A DNA stretch of 64,000 nt from Pinus tabuliformis (GCA_031772625.1 CM062815.1:921112582-921176581); one strand, 5' to 3'. Shown: positions 20,956 through 33,895, counted from the stretch's first letter. The notes: generated from the letters alone by a model not told the origin. Program-made: numbers and translations.

Positions 20956-22304
20956 CATAGAAAAAGGTAATAATTAGTCATTTTACGTTACTTACAAATT
21001 TGATTATAATCCTTCATCATGTGCCTATTTCATAATGTAAAGAAGTTATGAATTAAAGGAAAATATAACGAAATAAATGGCAATTACATACCTTCTCTAA
21101 TGCTCAACAATATGCTACTGCTCCACCAGGTCCTTTATATAGACAGGGAGGGGGCTGAACAAATCTCAAATTAATATTATTAGTGCGGAGCTTTCACTAT
21201 GCGAAAGAAACGGCTGCAGTCCTTTATGTAGGTGCGGGTGAGGGGGCTGTGGAGCTTTTTCCTCCACACAATAAATTATGTATGTAGGTCCTTTATATAG
21301 ATAGGGAGGGGACTAAATAAATCTCAAATTCATATTATTAGTGTGGAGCTTTATTGTGCAAAAGAAGCGGTTGCAGTACTTTATGTAGGTGCGAGTGAGG
21401 GGGCTATTGTGTGGAGATTTTTCCTCCGCACAGTAAATTATGTACAGAAGGTGCTCATTTTCCATTTTGCCTAATCCGTTTTCATCTTATTTTATTCATA
21501 TTTCTCCTTACATTATATCATCAGAAGGATAACTATATTATAACATAGGCAAACAAGAACAGGCGTAGAAATGATTTTATTTTTGAAATAACAATTGTAA
21601 CGGTTCAAGATAACCATTTACACATTATTCAAAACAAGTTCATCAATAAAGTTTTATACACATTTTATAAGAATTATTCAAAACAGCTTCAACTTCATCA
21701 ACACATGGAAATTGTTGTGTGGAGTGGGGAGGTAGCTTACATTGTGTAGAGTGGGAAGCTACTTCCGGATATATTTCTAAGTTGCATATAAATATTTTTT
21801 ATTTGAAATATTGATTGATACAATAGAGTTCCTCCTCATTAAATTTCACGCTCAGAACTTGTGCGGAGTGTGGAAGTGGTTGTCATTCTGCGGAGTTCGA
21901 ATCCACCTCCACAATCCACACAACGATCCTGTGCCTTCTTATTTTAATAAGTCTGCGCAATGCCTTTCTGTTCTATGTACAAGGTGTTTTCTTGTGCAAT
22001 CCTCCAACTTTGGGTGGTTTGTAAAGAGGCCAAGGGGTCCATGGACACACCACACACTCACAATCCTTGACCGCCACATTACTACAAGTGAATGTTTTTC
22101 CCATTCCTTGATTAGGTGTTAATTTCTTATACAATTCCATTGAAAATCCATTATTTGTATTATAAATCCATCTGCATCATCTCTTTCTCCCCTTTCTCCT
22201 TAGGAATTTGAGAGCCCTCATCATATATATGTCGACGCATCTCTCTCTCTCTCTATCAATATATGTCTTGTTATTGTTGGAATATAATCCTAACATCTAC
22301 ATTT
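20956..22304. other. AT-rich spacer, no gene seen
   Basis: No ORF with recognisable coding content. It contains the tandem duplication at 21129-21440, repeated GTGTGGAGTG-like words near 21715-21760, and a short (CT)n at about 22230-22252. It ends at the chromovirus 3' LTR. Confidence 0.5.
21129..21440. repeat. Tandem duplication, period about 158 bp
   Basis: AGGTCCTTTATATAGACAGG at 21129 recurs as AGGTCCTTTATATAGATAGG at about 21287. The units also share TTTATGTAGGTGCG and TTTTTCCTCC(A/G)CACA. Each has a TATATAG box. No coding role is seen. Confidence 0.85.
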
Positions 22305-23524
22305 TGACGCAATAGGTCAATTGAACAACAATTTCCAATTGTGCAGCAGTCGGCGATTGAACAACAGTCGGTGATTGAACAGAATTTGAACAACAATCGG
22401 TGATTGAACAACAATTGAACAACAGTCAGCAATTGAACAACAATTAAACCACACGATTGAACAACAACTGAACATCACGATTGAACAACACCAATTGAAC
22501 AACAATTGGACAACGATTGAACAACAACGATCCCACGTTGACTTCCCGCATTGAATTTCCCTTTAGAAGATAGGCGCTTCACTCCGTGTCATTCATCTCC
22601 TCTCTCCAGATCTAACGGTTGGTAGTGACATCGCAAATCGAAATTTCTCCCAGCCAAGGTTCATTCACTCATGAATGATGCGATGCAATATAATCCAGTG
22701 ATCAGCAATTAGTAGTCATCCAATGATTGACAGCAATATCGCACAGGGAACTTGTGCGACCCTTACCTGCCTCATGGAGCTGATATGGTTTATAAACTTT
22801 GATCTATAAAAATTTGGGTCCAGGTTTAGACATGAAATCCGATCACTTTAAACCCCGATATCTATTGGATAACATAAGCCATCATTTGCTACGGCCTGCG
22901 GGTCTACAACCAACACATAGGTTAAAAACAGGCCTAACCCCGCCGTTGAATATGACATAAGCAGTTGAAACTTAAATCGATGGTTAGGATGGAATACGGG
23001 CCTTCAATCACGATCAAGCCTTTCCAGCTCTTCTACCCCCGTCCTTAATACTAATGATCGTGAAAATACATAAACATTGAGATTATAATTAAAATATGAA
23101 AAACAAAGAAAATACTCGGAAGAGTTTCAAAATGCAGATTCACGGAAGTAAATGAGAGTCTTCACCAGAATTGACACACAATCACACACTAAATCAATTT
23201 CTTCAATATAAAGATAATTACAAAGTCTTGGCCCTCACACTCAATTACAACGATTTAAAAGACCTCTATTTTAATCTCAAAACCCTCTCTCAACTCTCGC
23301 CTCACTCAATCCTCTATAATTGTAGCTAATACCTCTTCATTACATTTTCTTCTTTTTATGAGTCGAATCCTATTCTAACTGTGCTAACAACTCGATTTAT
23401 ATTTTAATCCTTCTAACAATCAAATCTCTATTTTCAATCTCCATTACACACCTATGCTAACAACTTATCCCTTAATCTAAAATAAGACAATTTCCTAACT
23501 ATTACATTAATGAAATACATATCA
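22305..23524 (-). repeat. Chromovirus 3' LTR
   Basis: Positions 22305-23129 align with 57183-57942. The inner limit (23524) is inferred from TGA...TCA ends (minus strand TGATATG...GCGTCA), close to the polypurine-like AAGAGGGTTGGA. It contains GATTGAACAACAA minisatellite units at about 22315-22525, shared with the other LTR. ORFs read through these units (Cys/Ser-rich) are not genes. Confidence 0.75.
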
Positions 23525-23593
23525 TTTTCGAGAGATCCAACCCTCTTGAGTAAAACTAACTTTTGACCACTCAGGTCAATGAAATTCACTCAT

Positions 23594-24101
23594 TTAACCA
23601 TAACATGTGAACAAACCTTCACTTTGTTGGCTAAGTCCAGATGCTCCTGCATCAGACTCCCGGGTAAGAAAAGAATCATCCCTCAAACTTTCAGGGTTTA
23701 CTCCATACTTCTGCAACTCTGTTGTTGTCAACCAACTAACGTCCTCCACTAGTTGTCCTTTCCATTTGACTAGATATTGGAAATAAACCTGTCCTCTGGT
23801 TCTTTTGGACACTCTTTTCTCCAAAACAGCTTCCACCTCTCTCTTAACTATCTTTGGCATTTTTTCTTCCCAGTTCAAAGTTTTAACTTCATCTTCTGTA
23901 GTCCCCTCCTGTTGCCCTGTCTCTGTCTCTTTGTATGGATACAAATCTGCAACATTGAAGATAGGTGATATTCCAATCCCTTCTGGCAATTCAACCTCAT
24001 ATGCATTTGCTGAAAATTTCCTCACAATTCTGCATGGTCCTATTTTATTCATTTTCAGTTTTTTGTTGGTTCCAATAGGAAATCTTTCCTTTCTCAGATA
24101 T
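23594..24101 (-). pseudogene. pol: Chromovirus integrase C-terminus with chromodomain
   Basis: The minus strand gives the integrase tail (KIGPCRIVRKFSANAYEVEL, ISPIFNVADLYPY), then a chromodomain (VYFQYLVKWKGQ, VEDVSWLTTTELQKYG). Chromodomains bind methylated histone H3 and steer insertion to heterochromatin in this family. The aromatic residues of YLVKWKG and SWL are kept. The reading frame is cut at 24101 by E3 and continues at 53087. Confidence 0.9.
24097..24101. other. Target-site duplication GATAT, left of E3
   Basis: GATAT precedes the LTR end at 24102 and recurs at 53083-53087 after the other LTR. It lies within the chromovirus integrase coding sequence. Confidence 0.9.
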
Positions 24102-25748
24102 TGTTTAGTTAATTTAGTGTCCTAAATTACTTGCATAAATGATCAACCGAGGTTTGTAAGCTGATGAAGTGTAGTGCACTATATGTGCTTAGTTAACCCT
24201 TCTTACTTCGTTGTTTTATATTTTTGTATTGTTTTGGGGGTTTCTGTTCTTTGATTCCTAATGATGTACAATTTGAACTATGAGAAACTGAATCTAAACA
24301 TCCTAAAGGTGAACCAAGAGCTGAAACTTAATCAAAATTTAATTTAAAGAAAGGAAAAATAGAGTATTTGTCCTATCTCGTCATTAATCCTAAGTCATGA
24401 ATCTAATTCTTAAAACTAAGGGTGAAATTGTAATGTATGTTGAAATAAATACTGAAGTACTTCTAGTTACTCTAACCTTCAATTTTGAAGGATAACCTTC
24501 TTGAGATGGGATACAAGCAACTTTCTGTACTTTATAATCTAGAGAACTAAATGAAAGACGCGAAAGGTAACTGATTGCTTTCAACCATTATGTGAAGTGA
24601 ATGTTTAACCATTTAGTTTAGGATGAGTATCAACTTCAAATGGTGATAAAAAACATTCATTAACGCAGTGTATTGACAATCTGAACTAGAAAATAAACTA
24701 AAAAAATAGTGAGTAAGGTAGTCAGCAGTGCATTCTCATTAATTCAACCTTACTCTGTTTATAAACAAAATCGTTTCCTTTCATGAAATGTGTAGGAGGA
24801 ACAAGACTGCACAATTGATTTTTAACATTATGCTATTGAGAAAAACTAAAATAAATCAACCTAAGTTAGAAATACTACTAAAATCAAACAATGAAATTAA
24901 AACTAAACAAAAAACGAATGGAAAGGAAACCTCCTTCAATGCAGGGGCCCTCTGCAACTGACTGGGTTGAGCTGCTAACTAATTGAAAATGCTCTCTTAA
25001 ATGATCATTGGTCAACACACAATTTTATATTATAGAAAGCAACAAAGTCCCCCAAAAATACGGAGTTGAAAGTTTGAGCTTTAATACATAAAATTCTTCG
25101 AACCCCCCTCGGTTCTGTACAACTAGTATTTAAAAGGAAATAATCATAACTGTTTTCGAGGAAAACTAGCTATAGGTGTCCTATATGTATTACAACAGGA
25201 CTGCATAAATGTCTGATCAGCTATAGGTGACCTAAATTCGAGCGAGATGTTTGCAAAAAAACCGTTAACACAGGTGGCTGATCCGAGTTAATGTTGTAAT
25301 AGAATTGTTAGATTTATTGATTAACAACGAAAGAGTAGATGAAGAGTACTATTGCTTGCGGGTATCATATATTTGACTCCACCTTTTACTACGATCTTGA
25401 GCTTGCTTTCTTATCGATCTGGGCTGAGTGACTAGGATAGAATTCATGTGGAGACGATTCTAAAGATGCCCATGTCGCTGGATTCTTCATTTGACACATG
25501 GAACCTGCCAAACCAGGGAAGTAGCTACGGAATACATAGTTAGCTACAGAATAGGTTGCGTTCTATAGCTAATTTTCAAAAATTCATTCAAATAGAAAAA
25601 ACATAGAAATATAACATGTCAATCATTTAATGCCCTCCTTAAGACAAAACCTATCATTTATCATTGATGGGGATCTATAATCTTATCGAAAAGAAAGGGA
25701 AAGAAGTGAGAAAAGTTGTTAAGGAGTGGGTAATTATGAGGTTCAACA
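24102..25748 (-). repeat. E3 3' LTR (1647 bp)
   Basis: The minus strand starts TGTTGAACC after the polypurine tract and ends ACTAAACA at 24102. It aligns with 51324-53082. It carries one copy of a roughly 98-bp block that is duplicated in the 5' LTR. Confidence 0.93.
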
Positions 25749-25758
25749 TACCCCCACT
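25749..25758 (-). promoter_or_regulatory. E3 polypurine tract
   Basis: The minus strand reads AGTGGGGGTA directly before the LTR start, identical to the E1 tract. It follows the end of ORF2 (LHEDMQ). Confidence 0.85.
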
Positions 25759-25764
25759 ACAAAA

Positions 25765-27407
25765 TCATTGCATGTCCTCATGCAGTTTGCCAAAAATGTG
25801 AATTCTTCTTCCTTGTTGCATTTTCTCAGACACTTCTGCTAGTACATCTAATTTTCTTCTTTTGCTCTTCTTTGAAGTGACTTCCATTCTAAGTTTCTTC
25901 ATAAGAAGGTTGTATTTAAGGTTGATGATTGTTCTGTTCAAGCTTCTACTCTTCCTCTTCAACTTCCTATTCTTCTTATACCACAACCCCAGATGCAGTA
26001 TTGCATTATCATGAATAGCCTTATCCAATTTACTTTGTCCCTTAAGGTTTTATTTTCTTTCTTGATATGTCTGTTCAATATCTCTAACTCATAGATTTCC
26101 TGTTTGAGAGAGTTAATTGGAGGTTCTTGTGGATTGACAGAGGTTTATGGATTGATAGAGGATTCTGGATCCATCGAGGCACTTTTCTTCTCCAGTGATT
26201 CTATATAGTCATATATTTGTTGCTACATTGGGTCTATGCCTGGAGATCTTCTGCTTGGGATGCCTTCGAAATACTGTTCAAGAGAGTTTTGAGGATTGTG
26301 TGCAGATGGAACATTATCAGGAGATGGTACTGGGGTTTATTCTTCTAAATTTATGAACTCCATCCCCTTTGATGATATCTTGTTTACCATACTTCGGAGT
26401 CTAGAGCTCCTTCTAAGTTGTAGAGGACTTACGTTCTCCTCCTTTGTACCCTTTTCTCCTTCCTTATCTTTTCTTTTCTCTTGATTTGTTTCCTAATCTC
26501 TGTCAATTCTTTAGAGATTAATTTTTCATCATCTTGGTGTAATGAAGATTCAAGTTTGTTTTTAGTAGTTTCACCAACTTTCTTTTTCATCTTCCTTTTT
26601 TGCTTGATTTGCTCCCTGATCTCTATCATTTTTTCAGAGACTAGCTCTTCATCATTTTTATGTGTTGAGGACTCAGGTTTTCTTTGAATGGTTATACCAG
26701 TCTTCTTTCTCCTACTCCTTCTGACATTACCCTCTTCAGGTGATTCTGGTGCCTCTTGGAAATAGTTTATTATTAGGAAAGTTTCCCAAGTATCTCCTAT
26801 TCTTTTCAAATGAAACTCAACCAGTATCGTTGCGAACCCATGATGGTACATGGTTGTGTGTATGAATTCTATTTTCTTCTATGCATTTGAAGCCATCCTT
26901 CTTAAACTGTTTAGCAGGAAGAAAGGGAGATTGATTTCTCCATTTTCTAGGAAGTTCATCAATAAACTTATATGGTAGACATACATGCATCTGAATCTCC
27001 CCTCACAAGTAATAAATTTATGTAATATCAAAAGCATGCTTCTCCATTTACTTTTAAGTGCTGAAATAGGAATTCCTTTTATAAACACAGAGACATCCAT
27101 ACCTGGGTTCTTGAGAATTACTTTCCATGATTCATTGTGGAATTTTTTTTTTGAACCATCTTTCACCATGTCTTGGTAGTTCTATAGCCTCTGTTATGAA
27201 GGATTCTTTTACTGCAAACTTAATGTCTCTAATTTCTACTTCTGTACCATCAAATGATCTAGCAAGAGGTTTTGTGATCTCTTTGTGGAAACCATCAAAT
27301 TTTTCAATGAAGTTGAGCCATCCAACCTTCTGCAACATTTCCTTGAGTTGTGGGTATCCCTCCATATATTTTGCTCCTACTGGCTCTGTCATGATAATGA
27401 GTCCCAT
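25765..27407 (-). pseudogene. E3 ORF2 (post-pol protein), frameshifted
   Basis: Homologue of E1 ORF2 in pieces: 27407-27132 (YPQLKEMLQKVGWLNFIEKF, DIKFAVKESFITEAIELP, ERWFKK), 27169-26879 (KNPGMDVSVFIKGIPIS, CEGRFRCMYVYH), 26851-26429 (Lys/Glu-rich) and 26028-25765 (KKNRKLKRKSRSLNRTIINL, RKLDVLAEVSE). The pieces fall in three frames, so it is inactive. Matching architecture in two divergent families argues that ORF2 is a real gene of this lineage. Confidence 0.8.
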
Positions 27408-28300
27408 GGCTTCTGTTTCACAAAATTTATTAACCTTCAGAATTACTCTCCTGGTCTATGGAATGGACTGACTGCGAGTATGGTGAAAAAGAACTATGAG
27501 TTTGCGTTGAATAAGTAGATGGTGAGGGTTTGGAGAAACGTGGATAAGTTGGTCACATCGTAGTCATGACCGTTAACAGATGGAGTTATTAGGGACTGTT
27601 TAGGTACAGAGTATGGAGAGTGTAACGAAGATGTGGTATGATGAAGTTATTATGGACTGTTTGGTACCGAGTATGGGAGATGTGGCAGAGATGTGGTATG
27701 ATGAAGTGGCAGTCAAATCAAATGATGACTCGTTAAGGAGACATACGATTATCCATATTATACATGCCTTATGTTTTTAACTTGCTGTTTGAAATAAATT
27801 TTGCATTTTACCTTTAGAACTTAACCTTTCCGCTTGATAACTCGTTTGGTGTTGATCCGTAGGTACCTTTTAGCATGTTTGGTCTCCAAAACTGGATTCT
27901 TCAATTTCCTGCATTCATGATTTATTTGTGAGTTATACAATTGTGCCAGAGCTAATACGTAAGTTGTGGCTGCAGAATCAAATTGGCTGTAGAATGGAAT
28001 CAACTACAGAATGTGAAAAGAAGGAAAAGTGAAGTATGGCTATGAGTGTAAAAATGAAATGGAAATGGGTTATGACAGTGAGATGGAATGAGATGTAAAA
28101 TAAAATGAAAACATAATGAGACTATGAATTTGTAGATTCTAAACTGCAAATGAGTGTAGCTTTTTCGTCACTACTTATTATAAAAAGGAAATGGAAAATA
28201 TAGGGTGTCAGAATATCTGATTTTCACCCTGTTCTGTATAAGTATGCCAATCAATGATTGGTTTTCAAACTCATACATTTTTTTTTAGGAAAAATAAATG
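27408..28300 (-). other. E3 spacer between pol and ORF2, with hairpins
   Basis: No gene. Hairpin 1 (minus strand CCAATC-ATT-GATTGG) is at 28247-28261. Hairpin 2 has stem AGGGTG/CACCCT at 28225-28230 and 28202-28207, with loop AAAATCAG...CTGA. Both match the E1 positions 40-110 nt after the pol stop. Confidence 0.6.
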
Positions 28301-29174
28301 CTAAGTTAGTGGAGAAGAAAAATTCTTCTTCACCAGCTTCATTTCAGAGTTATTTTGGAAAATCTTAATGAACTCCTCTCTTGAAATTGGCTTCTGATAT
28401 ATCTTCAACCGATGACCATTCACAAGAAGAGGTGTTTTGCTTTCATCTATTGTCCTCATCCTTACTGCTTCATTATTAAATAATTCTTCAATCTCATATG
28501 GCCCAAGCCAATGAGTTTGAAACTTCCCTTGAAAATATTTGAATTTTGAATCGAACAAAAGTGCCCAATCTCCTGCTTGAAACTTCTTCTCCTTGATATA
28601 TTTATCATGCCATTTATCCCTTTGCTGTTGGACTATACTAGTTCTTTGAATTGCATCTTGCCTTATTTCATCAAGTTCATTGAGTTGCTCCAATCTATGT
28701 TTCTATGCCTCTAATAAATCTAGTCCCAATTGGACTGCCATCTTGAAGGTTTTGATTTGAAAATTTATAGGGAACATGACTTGTTTCCCATAAACAAGTT
28801 CATAGGGTGTGTGTCCCGTTGTGTTCCTCCATGTAGTTCTATAAGCCCATAAGGCTTCAGGAAGCCTTTTTGCCCAATCTTTTATATGTAGATGCACAGT
28901 CTTAGCGAGAATTCCTTCAATCACCTTATTTGTAGATTCAACTTGACCATTTGCTTGTGGATGATAGGGGGTAGATTTCTTATGTTTGATCTTGTAATAT
29001 TCCACAAGACTCCTCACCATTTTTAGATGTAAATTGAGATCCATGATCTGTCACAATTTCTCTTGGAACACCAAAATGAGTGAAGATTTCCTCAAACAGA
29101 AAATTAACTACAGATTTTTCATTAGCAAAAGGTAATGCTTTAGCCTCTACCCATTTAGTGACATGTCTGTGCAT
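28301..29174 (-). pseudogene. pol: E3 integrase core and C-terminus
   Basis: The minus strand gives VTKWVEAKALP, REIVTDHGSQF (catalytic Asp kept), STPYHPQANGQVESTNKV (Glu kept), LPEALWAYRTTWRNT and the GPY motif LGPYEIEELF. Frames change near 29044 and 28700. It ends NFSSPLT-stop at 28301. It corresponds to residues of about 190-473 of the E1 integrase. Confidence 0.88.
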
Positions 29175-29215
29175 ACCAATATATATTTCTTTTGCTTAGA
29201 TGGGATATTAATTGG

Positions 29216-30487
29216 TCAACCAAAATCCAAGGCCCATTTTTCAAAAGGTTCAATGAGTACCTGAATTTGTAGTGGCATTTCATTTGAAGGAGTAGGTTTT
29301 CTTACCCTTTGGGAGCTGTCACAATATTCTTTGGCATCTTTGAAGATGGATGGCCAATAATATCCTAAAGAAAGGATTTTATAAGCTGTTCTCTTGTCAG
29401 CAAAGTGTCCACCACATGGTTCATCATGACATGCCTTAAGAATCTCAGGCATTTCATCTTCCCTAACACATCTTCTGATCATGAGATCTGGACCTGTTTT
29501 ATACAATTCATTAGTGATCCATGAATATCTTGCACTTATTTGAATGATTTTTCTTTTCTCTCTAGGAAACAAATGTGAAGGCAATTTCCCTGTGACTAAG
29601 TAATTGGCAATATCTGCAAACCAAGGGGTCTGAGTAGTCACTGCAAAAATATATTCATCAGGAAACTTATCTTCAACCGGAGTGTCATCTTTGATATTTT
29701 GAATTCTGGACAAGAAATCAGCAACTGTGTTTTGTTTTCCAGGTCTATCTAGCACAGTAATATTGAATTCTTGCAAGAGTAATATCCATCTTGTAACTCT
29801 TCCATTAGTAATAGGTTTATTCATTAAGTATCTAATTGCATAGTGGTCTATATGAACAAAGGTTTCATAGCCTATTATATAATGTCTGAACTTATTGATA
29901 GAATGAATAATAGCTAAAAGCTCCTTTTCAGTTACAATATAATTTAACTCGGTGGGAGTCAAATCCTTAATTGTATAGTAAATGGCATATGGAATCAAAT
30001 ATTTTTGTCCTAATATAGCTCCCAGAGCTGTATCTGAAGCATCTGTTGAAATGTGAAAAGGTAGTTTCCAATTCAGACCTCTCAAGATGGGTGCTTCAGA
30101 AATTTTTGCTTTTAAAGTCTTAAATGCTAACTGGAAGTCAGGGTTCCAATTGAATTCACAATCCTTGGTGAGTAATTTGAAGAGTGGGGATGCTATTTTA
30201 GTGAAATTTTCTATAAATCTTCTATAATATCCTATAAATCTTAGAAAACTTCTAACATCCTTTTGAAAATTTGGAATTGATAATTTAGTGATGACTTCAA
30301 CTTTGGATTTATGAACTTTAATCGCATCTCCTGTAATGTGATGTCCTAAAACAATCCCTTTTGTAAACATCATAAAACATTTTTCATGGCTTAGTGAAAG
30401 GTTCACTTCCTTACATCTTTTAATAACTTTTTCCAAATTTTCTAAAGCTTCTTCAAATGTATTCCCATACACTGTAAAGTCATCCAT
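29216..30487 (-). pseudogene. pol: E3 RT C-terminus, RNase H and integrase N-domain
   Basis: Long open minus segment starting at MDDFTVYG, the last three residues of the YMDD motif and beyond. RNase H has DASDTALGAILGQ, EKELLAIIHSINKFRHYI and DHYAIRYL. The integrase zinc region has CHDEPCGGHFADKRT, but the CX2C motif is damaged (EYCDSSQR), and the catalytic core starts WALDF. The Tyr of YMDD and everything upstream lie beyond the 17-kb insertion, resuming at 47600. Confidence 0.92.
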
Positions 30488-30488
30488 A

Positions 30489-30493
30489 TATAC
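30489..30493. other. Target-site duplication TATAC, left of the array
   Basis: TATAC precedes the TGTTAG start of LTR A and recurs at 47596-47600 after LTR C. On the minus strand it is GTATA, within the Val-Tyr codons of the E3 RT motif VYMDD. Confidence 0.88.
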
Positions 30494-33400
30494 TGTTAGA
30501 GTCAGTCCTTTGGCTTTCCTTCAGTGATCAAAATGGGCCTCTTATTGTGTTTATTCTATTAGATGTTTTGCACATTTCAACACAAAACATGTCATAAATG
30601 TGTCCATCAGAAGCAGCTCCAAAAGAGCTTTCCAACAGTATATCACACTCCAAAAACTGGCTCACGGATCAGAAGGTATGATCAAAGAAATGATTAACTC
30701 AAAGATCTCCCTGTGCAGCTGTTTATGTGTTTAATGATCACGAGAAAACTAGGAGATGTTAGTGGTTGGACTGTGATAGAGAAGGACATGACATAGCATT
30801 TCAGGTTTATTGTTGTGCTGTTAATCCCCATCTCAACATATGGTGAGCTCGTATAAAAGAGATATCCATGAATCTGTATAAACGGCACTGTACATTGCTA
30901 ACAGTGATATTGCTGGTGAAAGGTTGGTTTACAACTGCTGGTCTCATGGTTCTAGAGAGGAATTACTTGGAGATTTATAAGCATGAATCTTGGGAAGGTT
31001 GAAATTGATGAGGAGGTAGATGTCATTATAGCGGAATGGAGCAAGGGTTCCATTATCCCTGAAACAGGCCCCCTCAATGACTGCTCTAGTGCCTATTAAG
31101 GAGTCTCAGTAGATGGCTGAAGATAAATTCAATACAATTGAAATAATAGAAAATTCAGAGTCTAATACTGTTGGTTCTACAGCAGCTAAATCAAATATGT
31201 CAAGGGAATTCATTTGTCCCTTTGATAAGGGAGGGTGGAGGACATCAAACAGGCTTACAGATAAGAAAGTGGTTGCTGTCACGGCCAAAATTGATGCAGT
31301 GAAAGCAGGCAAAGCAAGTGTTCAAGGTTTTGGTGTAATGTGTGAAGACAGTGATGAAATCCAAGGTTTACAAATTTCCTGGAGCTGGAAGAATTGTTGA
31401 GATACTCCTGTGGAGAGAGGAGAAGCACACATTTACCGTAATGTAGGCAGTGGTACTTGCAACAACACTATGAGAGTATTGGTCATTTTGTTCATATTGT
31501 GAAACTTGATCCAACTACGGAGGAATTTAAGGCTTGCAGAACAATTAGAGGATTATTTGGATAAAAGCTATCTTGTTTTTATTGCTTGAGTCAGAATGTA
31601 TATGATCAAATCAACACTAAGACTCAGCCACGCATCCTCGAGATCCTTGAATCATTTAAGTTGGAGCTGAACGGATGTTCCAATTGAAAAAATGAGCTAT
31701 AGGGTGCCTCTAAAGGGTTTTGAACTCAATGCTTTTAGTTTTACCACGGTCTATTGAATATGGGCTATAGTTTTTGTACATTGAAGCATGTGTAAACCAG
31801 TGCGTCTTTGTCATCAGCAAACAAGCTTATGGCTACAAGATTTGTAGCATCGAGTTTGATTTCCGTAAGAGCTAAAGTGGCACAGATGAAGTATGGTAAT
31901 GCTTGGTGGGTTAACGCTTTTATGCCCTACATCAAAAATTGAGAACGAAGGCCCAGCTTAGCTCCAAATCTTAGTGCCCCTACATCCACAACACACACAA
32001 GTCATAACATTGAAACCAAGTCAAAAAATTGAAAGCCAAGCTAATCTAGAGTGTGGTGCTATGCTTCTGGCTGTGGCGCCATGCTTTTGGACTATGGCGC
32101 TGCACATAGCCCTTTGGTGTTGCACGTAGGGCCATTCTAAAAAACAAAGTTCTGTAGGTGCTCACTCAGCCTCACATTTCTCTTTCGCTCACGTTGGCTC
32201 TAATCTAAGAAGTCTGCTGGACAATGAGTTGGGTAGGACAACTCCCGTGGGGTGGAAATCCTGGAATCATTTTGGTTGCGATATCAATGAGAAAGTAATC
32301 AAAGAAACTGCTGATGCGCTGATCTCAACTGGGCTCAATAAACTTGGTTATGAATATGTCAATAGGATGATCGAGAGTGAAATGAAAGGTGTAAAGTTCT
32401 GGATTGTCAATACAGATGTGTAGTATGATAAACTTGTCGAGAAAGGGCATAGTATGAAACTTGATGTTGAGGTTTTTCGATAGAGAATGCCTGAACAAAC
32501 AAAATCGACAGTCAAAACACATCTTCGAATTTTGAGGCAACAACTAAGGGGAAACTCAGTTTCTAATGCATAATATCAGCAGTAAGGATGGATCACTGAT
32601 TTTTAGGGATACTCCCCAGCAGAAAAATTCAACATGTGGTAGTATTCAAATCATTTAACAAAAAGATAGCAACGATTTTGGGCATTCAAGGTATCTATAG
32701 GGTGTAGGTGGAGGATGATTTGATCAGTATCCTAGATTATCCCAGATTTCCAGCAATGGTTCCAAAACAAACTTTGGCAATTCGAATTGTGGCAACAAAT
32801 CAATTGTTCTCTTTTTCTATGAGATTTAATTAGGTTATTTAGTTATAATTTTATTTATGTAATTTGACCGCAACAAATATTTTATTTTGATTTTTTTTTT
32901 AAATTATTTTGATTCCTATGTTGAGGAAGTCAAAATAGATTTGTAATTTAGTATATATAGGATTATTTTTAAAAGATAGAAGTTCGATTTTTGCAGCAGA
33001 GAGAGGCTGCTTGGGACTGTGAAAAGTTTCTCTTGAATATTATTTTAATAAAGCAGTTTTTGCCCTTTGGACCTGGGATCCATCACGGTGTTAATGTCTA
33101 GTATGTTTTTCCTGTAATTCACTTACATATTTTGTTTTTCTACCTTGTTACAACATTATCTAAGAGATGTGTTAGGAATTCATCTATACATGATGCTCCT
33201 TTCATGATGATTTTGCTATTAGATGTAATGGTTGTCTTTGCAGAATTCATCCTTTGCTAGATGCTCTATTGAGAAACCCCATGTTCCTCTTTCATCTAAC
33301 GTTGCTACTGTAGATCCATCCCCTGTTTGATGCCTACAGGGCAGTGGGATTTCTCTCCTATTCTTCTCACATTTGCAATCTTTAATCTGACTAAACATTG

Positions 33401-33671
33401 CACTTACTTTGCCCCAAGTTTGCTGGCAAAAATTGGCATAGACTCAAAAGCCCAATGGTCCTTTCTTTTGTTGTTTTCGACCCAAAAACCTTTTAAAAAA
33501 ATTCCCACACTCCATAGCTAGCCTAAAATTCAGTTATTTTCAGCCACATCTTGTTGGCAAAGAGAGAGACCTCTATGGTCTGGCAGGGCAAGATGCCAGA
33601 TCGAAAGCTTGGTCTGTGGTTACCTCGGAATTTCCTTTTCTCAGCCTTGAGGTTCATTCTAAGTGCTAACA
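30494..33671 (+). repeat. Array LTR A (3178 bp)
   Basis: TGTTAGAGTC...AAGTGCTAACA with a 6-bp terminal inverted repeat. It contains GTATAAAAGAGATA near 30854 (possible TATA box) and AATAAAGCAG near 33050 (possible polyadenylation signal). A captured alpha-galactosidase/FtsZ2 fragment lies at 32208-32423. Short ORFs such as 31113-31400 (FICPFDKGGWRTSNRLTDKK) are shared by all copies; I do not recognise their origin. Confidence 0.88.
32208..32423 (+). pseudogene. Captured alpha-galactosidase exon fused to FtsZ2 exon (LTR A)
   Basis: Translation gives [40 protein letters not shown] and [10 protein letters not shown]. This fits the N-terminal region of plant GH27 alpha-galactosidases, whose hallmark is [13 protein letters not shown]. 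It then passes directly, at a shared Val-Asn, into [19 protein letters not shown], which fits the segment after the GTP-binding glycine loop of plant plastid FtsZ2. There is no start, no catalytic Asp pair and no glycine loop, and TAG follows at 32421. It is a transduced scrap and encodes neither enzyme. Confidence 0.78.
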
Positions 33672-33674
33672 TTT

Positions 33675-33692
33675 TGGCATCGTTGCCGAGGA
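33675..33692 (+). promoter_or_regulatory. Primer binding site of internal A
   Basis: TGGCATCGTTGCCGAGGA, 3 nt after LTR A, matches the tRNA-Asp-type TGGCGCCGTTGCCGGGGA at 15 of 18 positions. Two of the differences are at a former CpG site or G to A. Confidence 0.8.
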
Positions 33693-33895
33693 CGAGGTGA
33701 TAGATCTTCTCTGGGAAAGATCGTTCAAGTTGCAGATCTAGTTGCTGATGGTGGATAGTAGCTAGACACATATGAAGGCTGAAATCATCTACCTGATGAC
33801 TCCATTTTTCAAGATCCCAAACTTCAAAGTTTCAAAGCAACTTCACTACCAACGAATCCAGAATCCAGATTTCAGAACGTTGATGGTAATCACCG

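Noticed and set aside
22317..22505. Cys/Ser-rich minus-strand ORF (CCSIVVQ repeats)
   Set aside because: Translation of the GATTGAACAACAA minisatellite in the chromovirus LTR. The same occurs at 57095-57340.
30694..30888. Minus-strand ORF in array LTR A (also 44639-44833)
   Set aside because: Present in two LTR copies only by sequence identity; no motif, and opposite to the proposed element direction.
32229..32423. A functional alpha-galactosidase or FtsZ gene
   Set aside because: Only about 52 plus 20 codons remain, fused to each other, with no start, catalytic Asp or GTP-binding loop, and repeated in three LTRs with different lesions.
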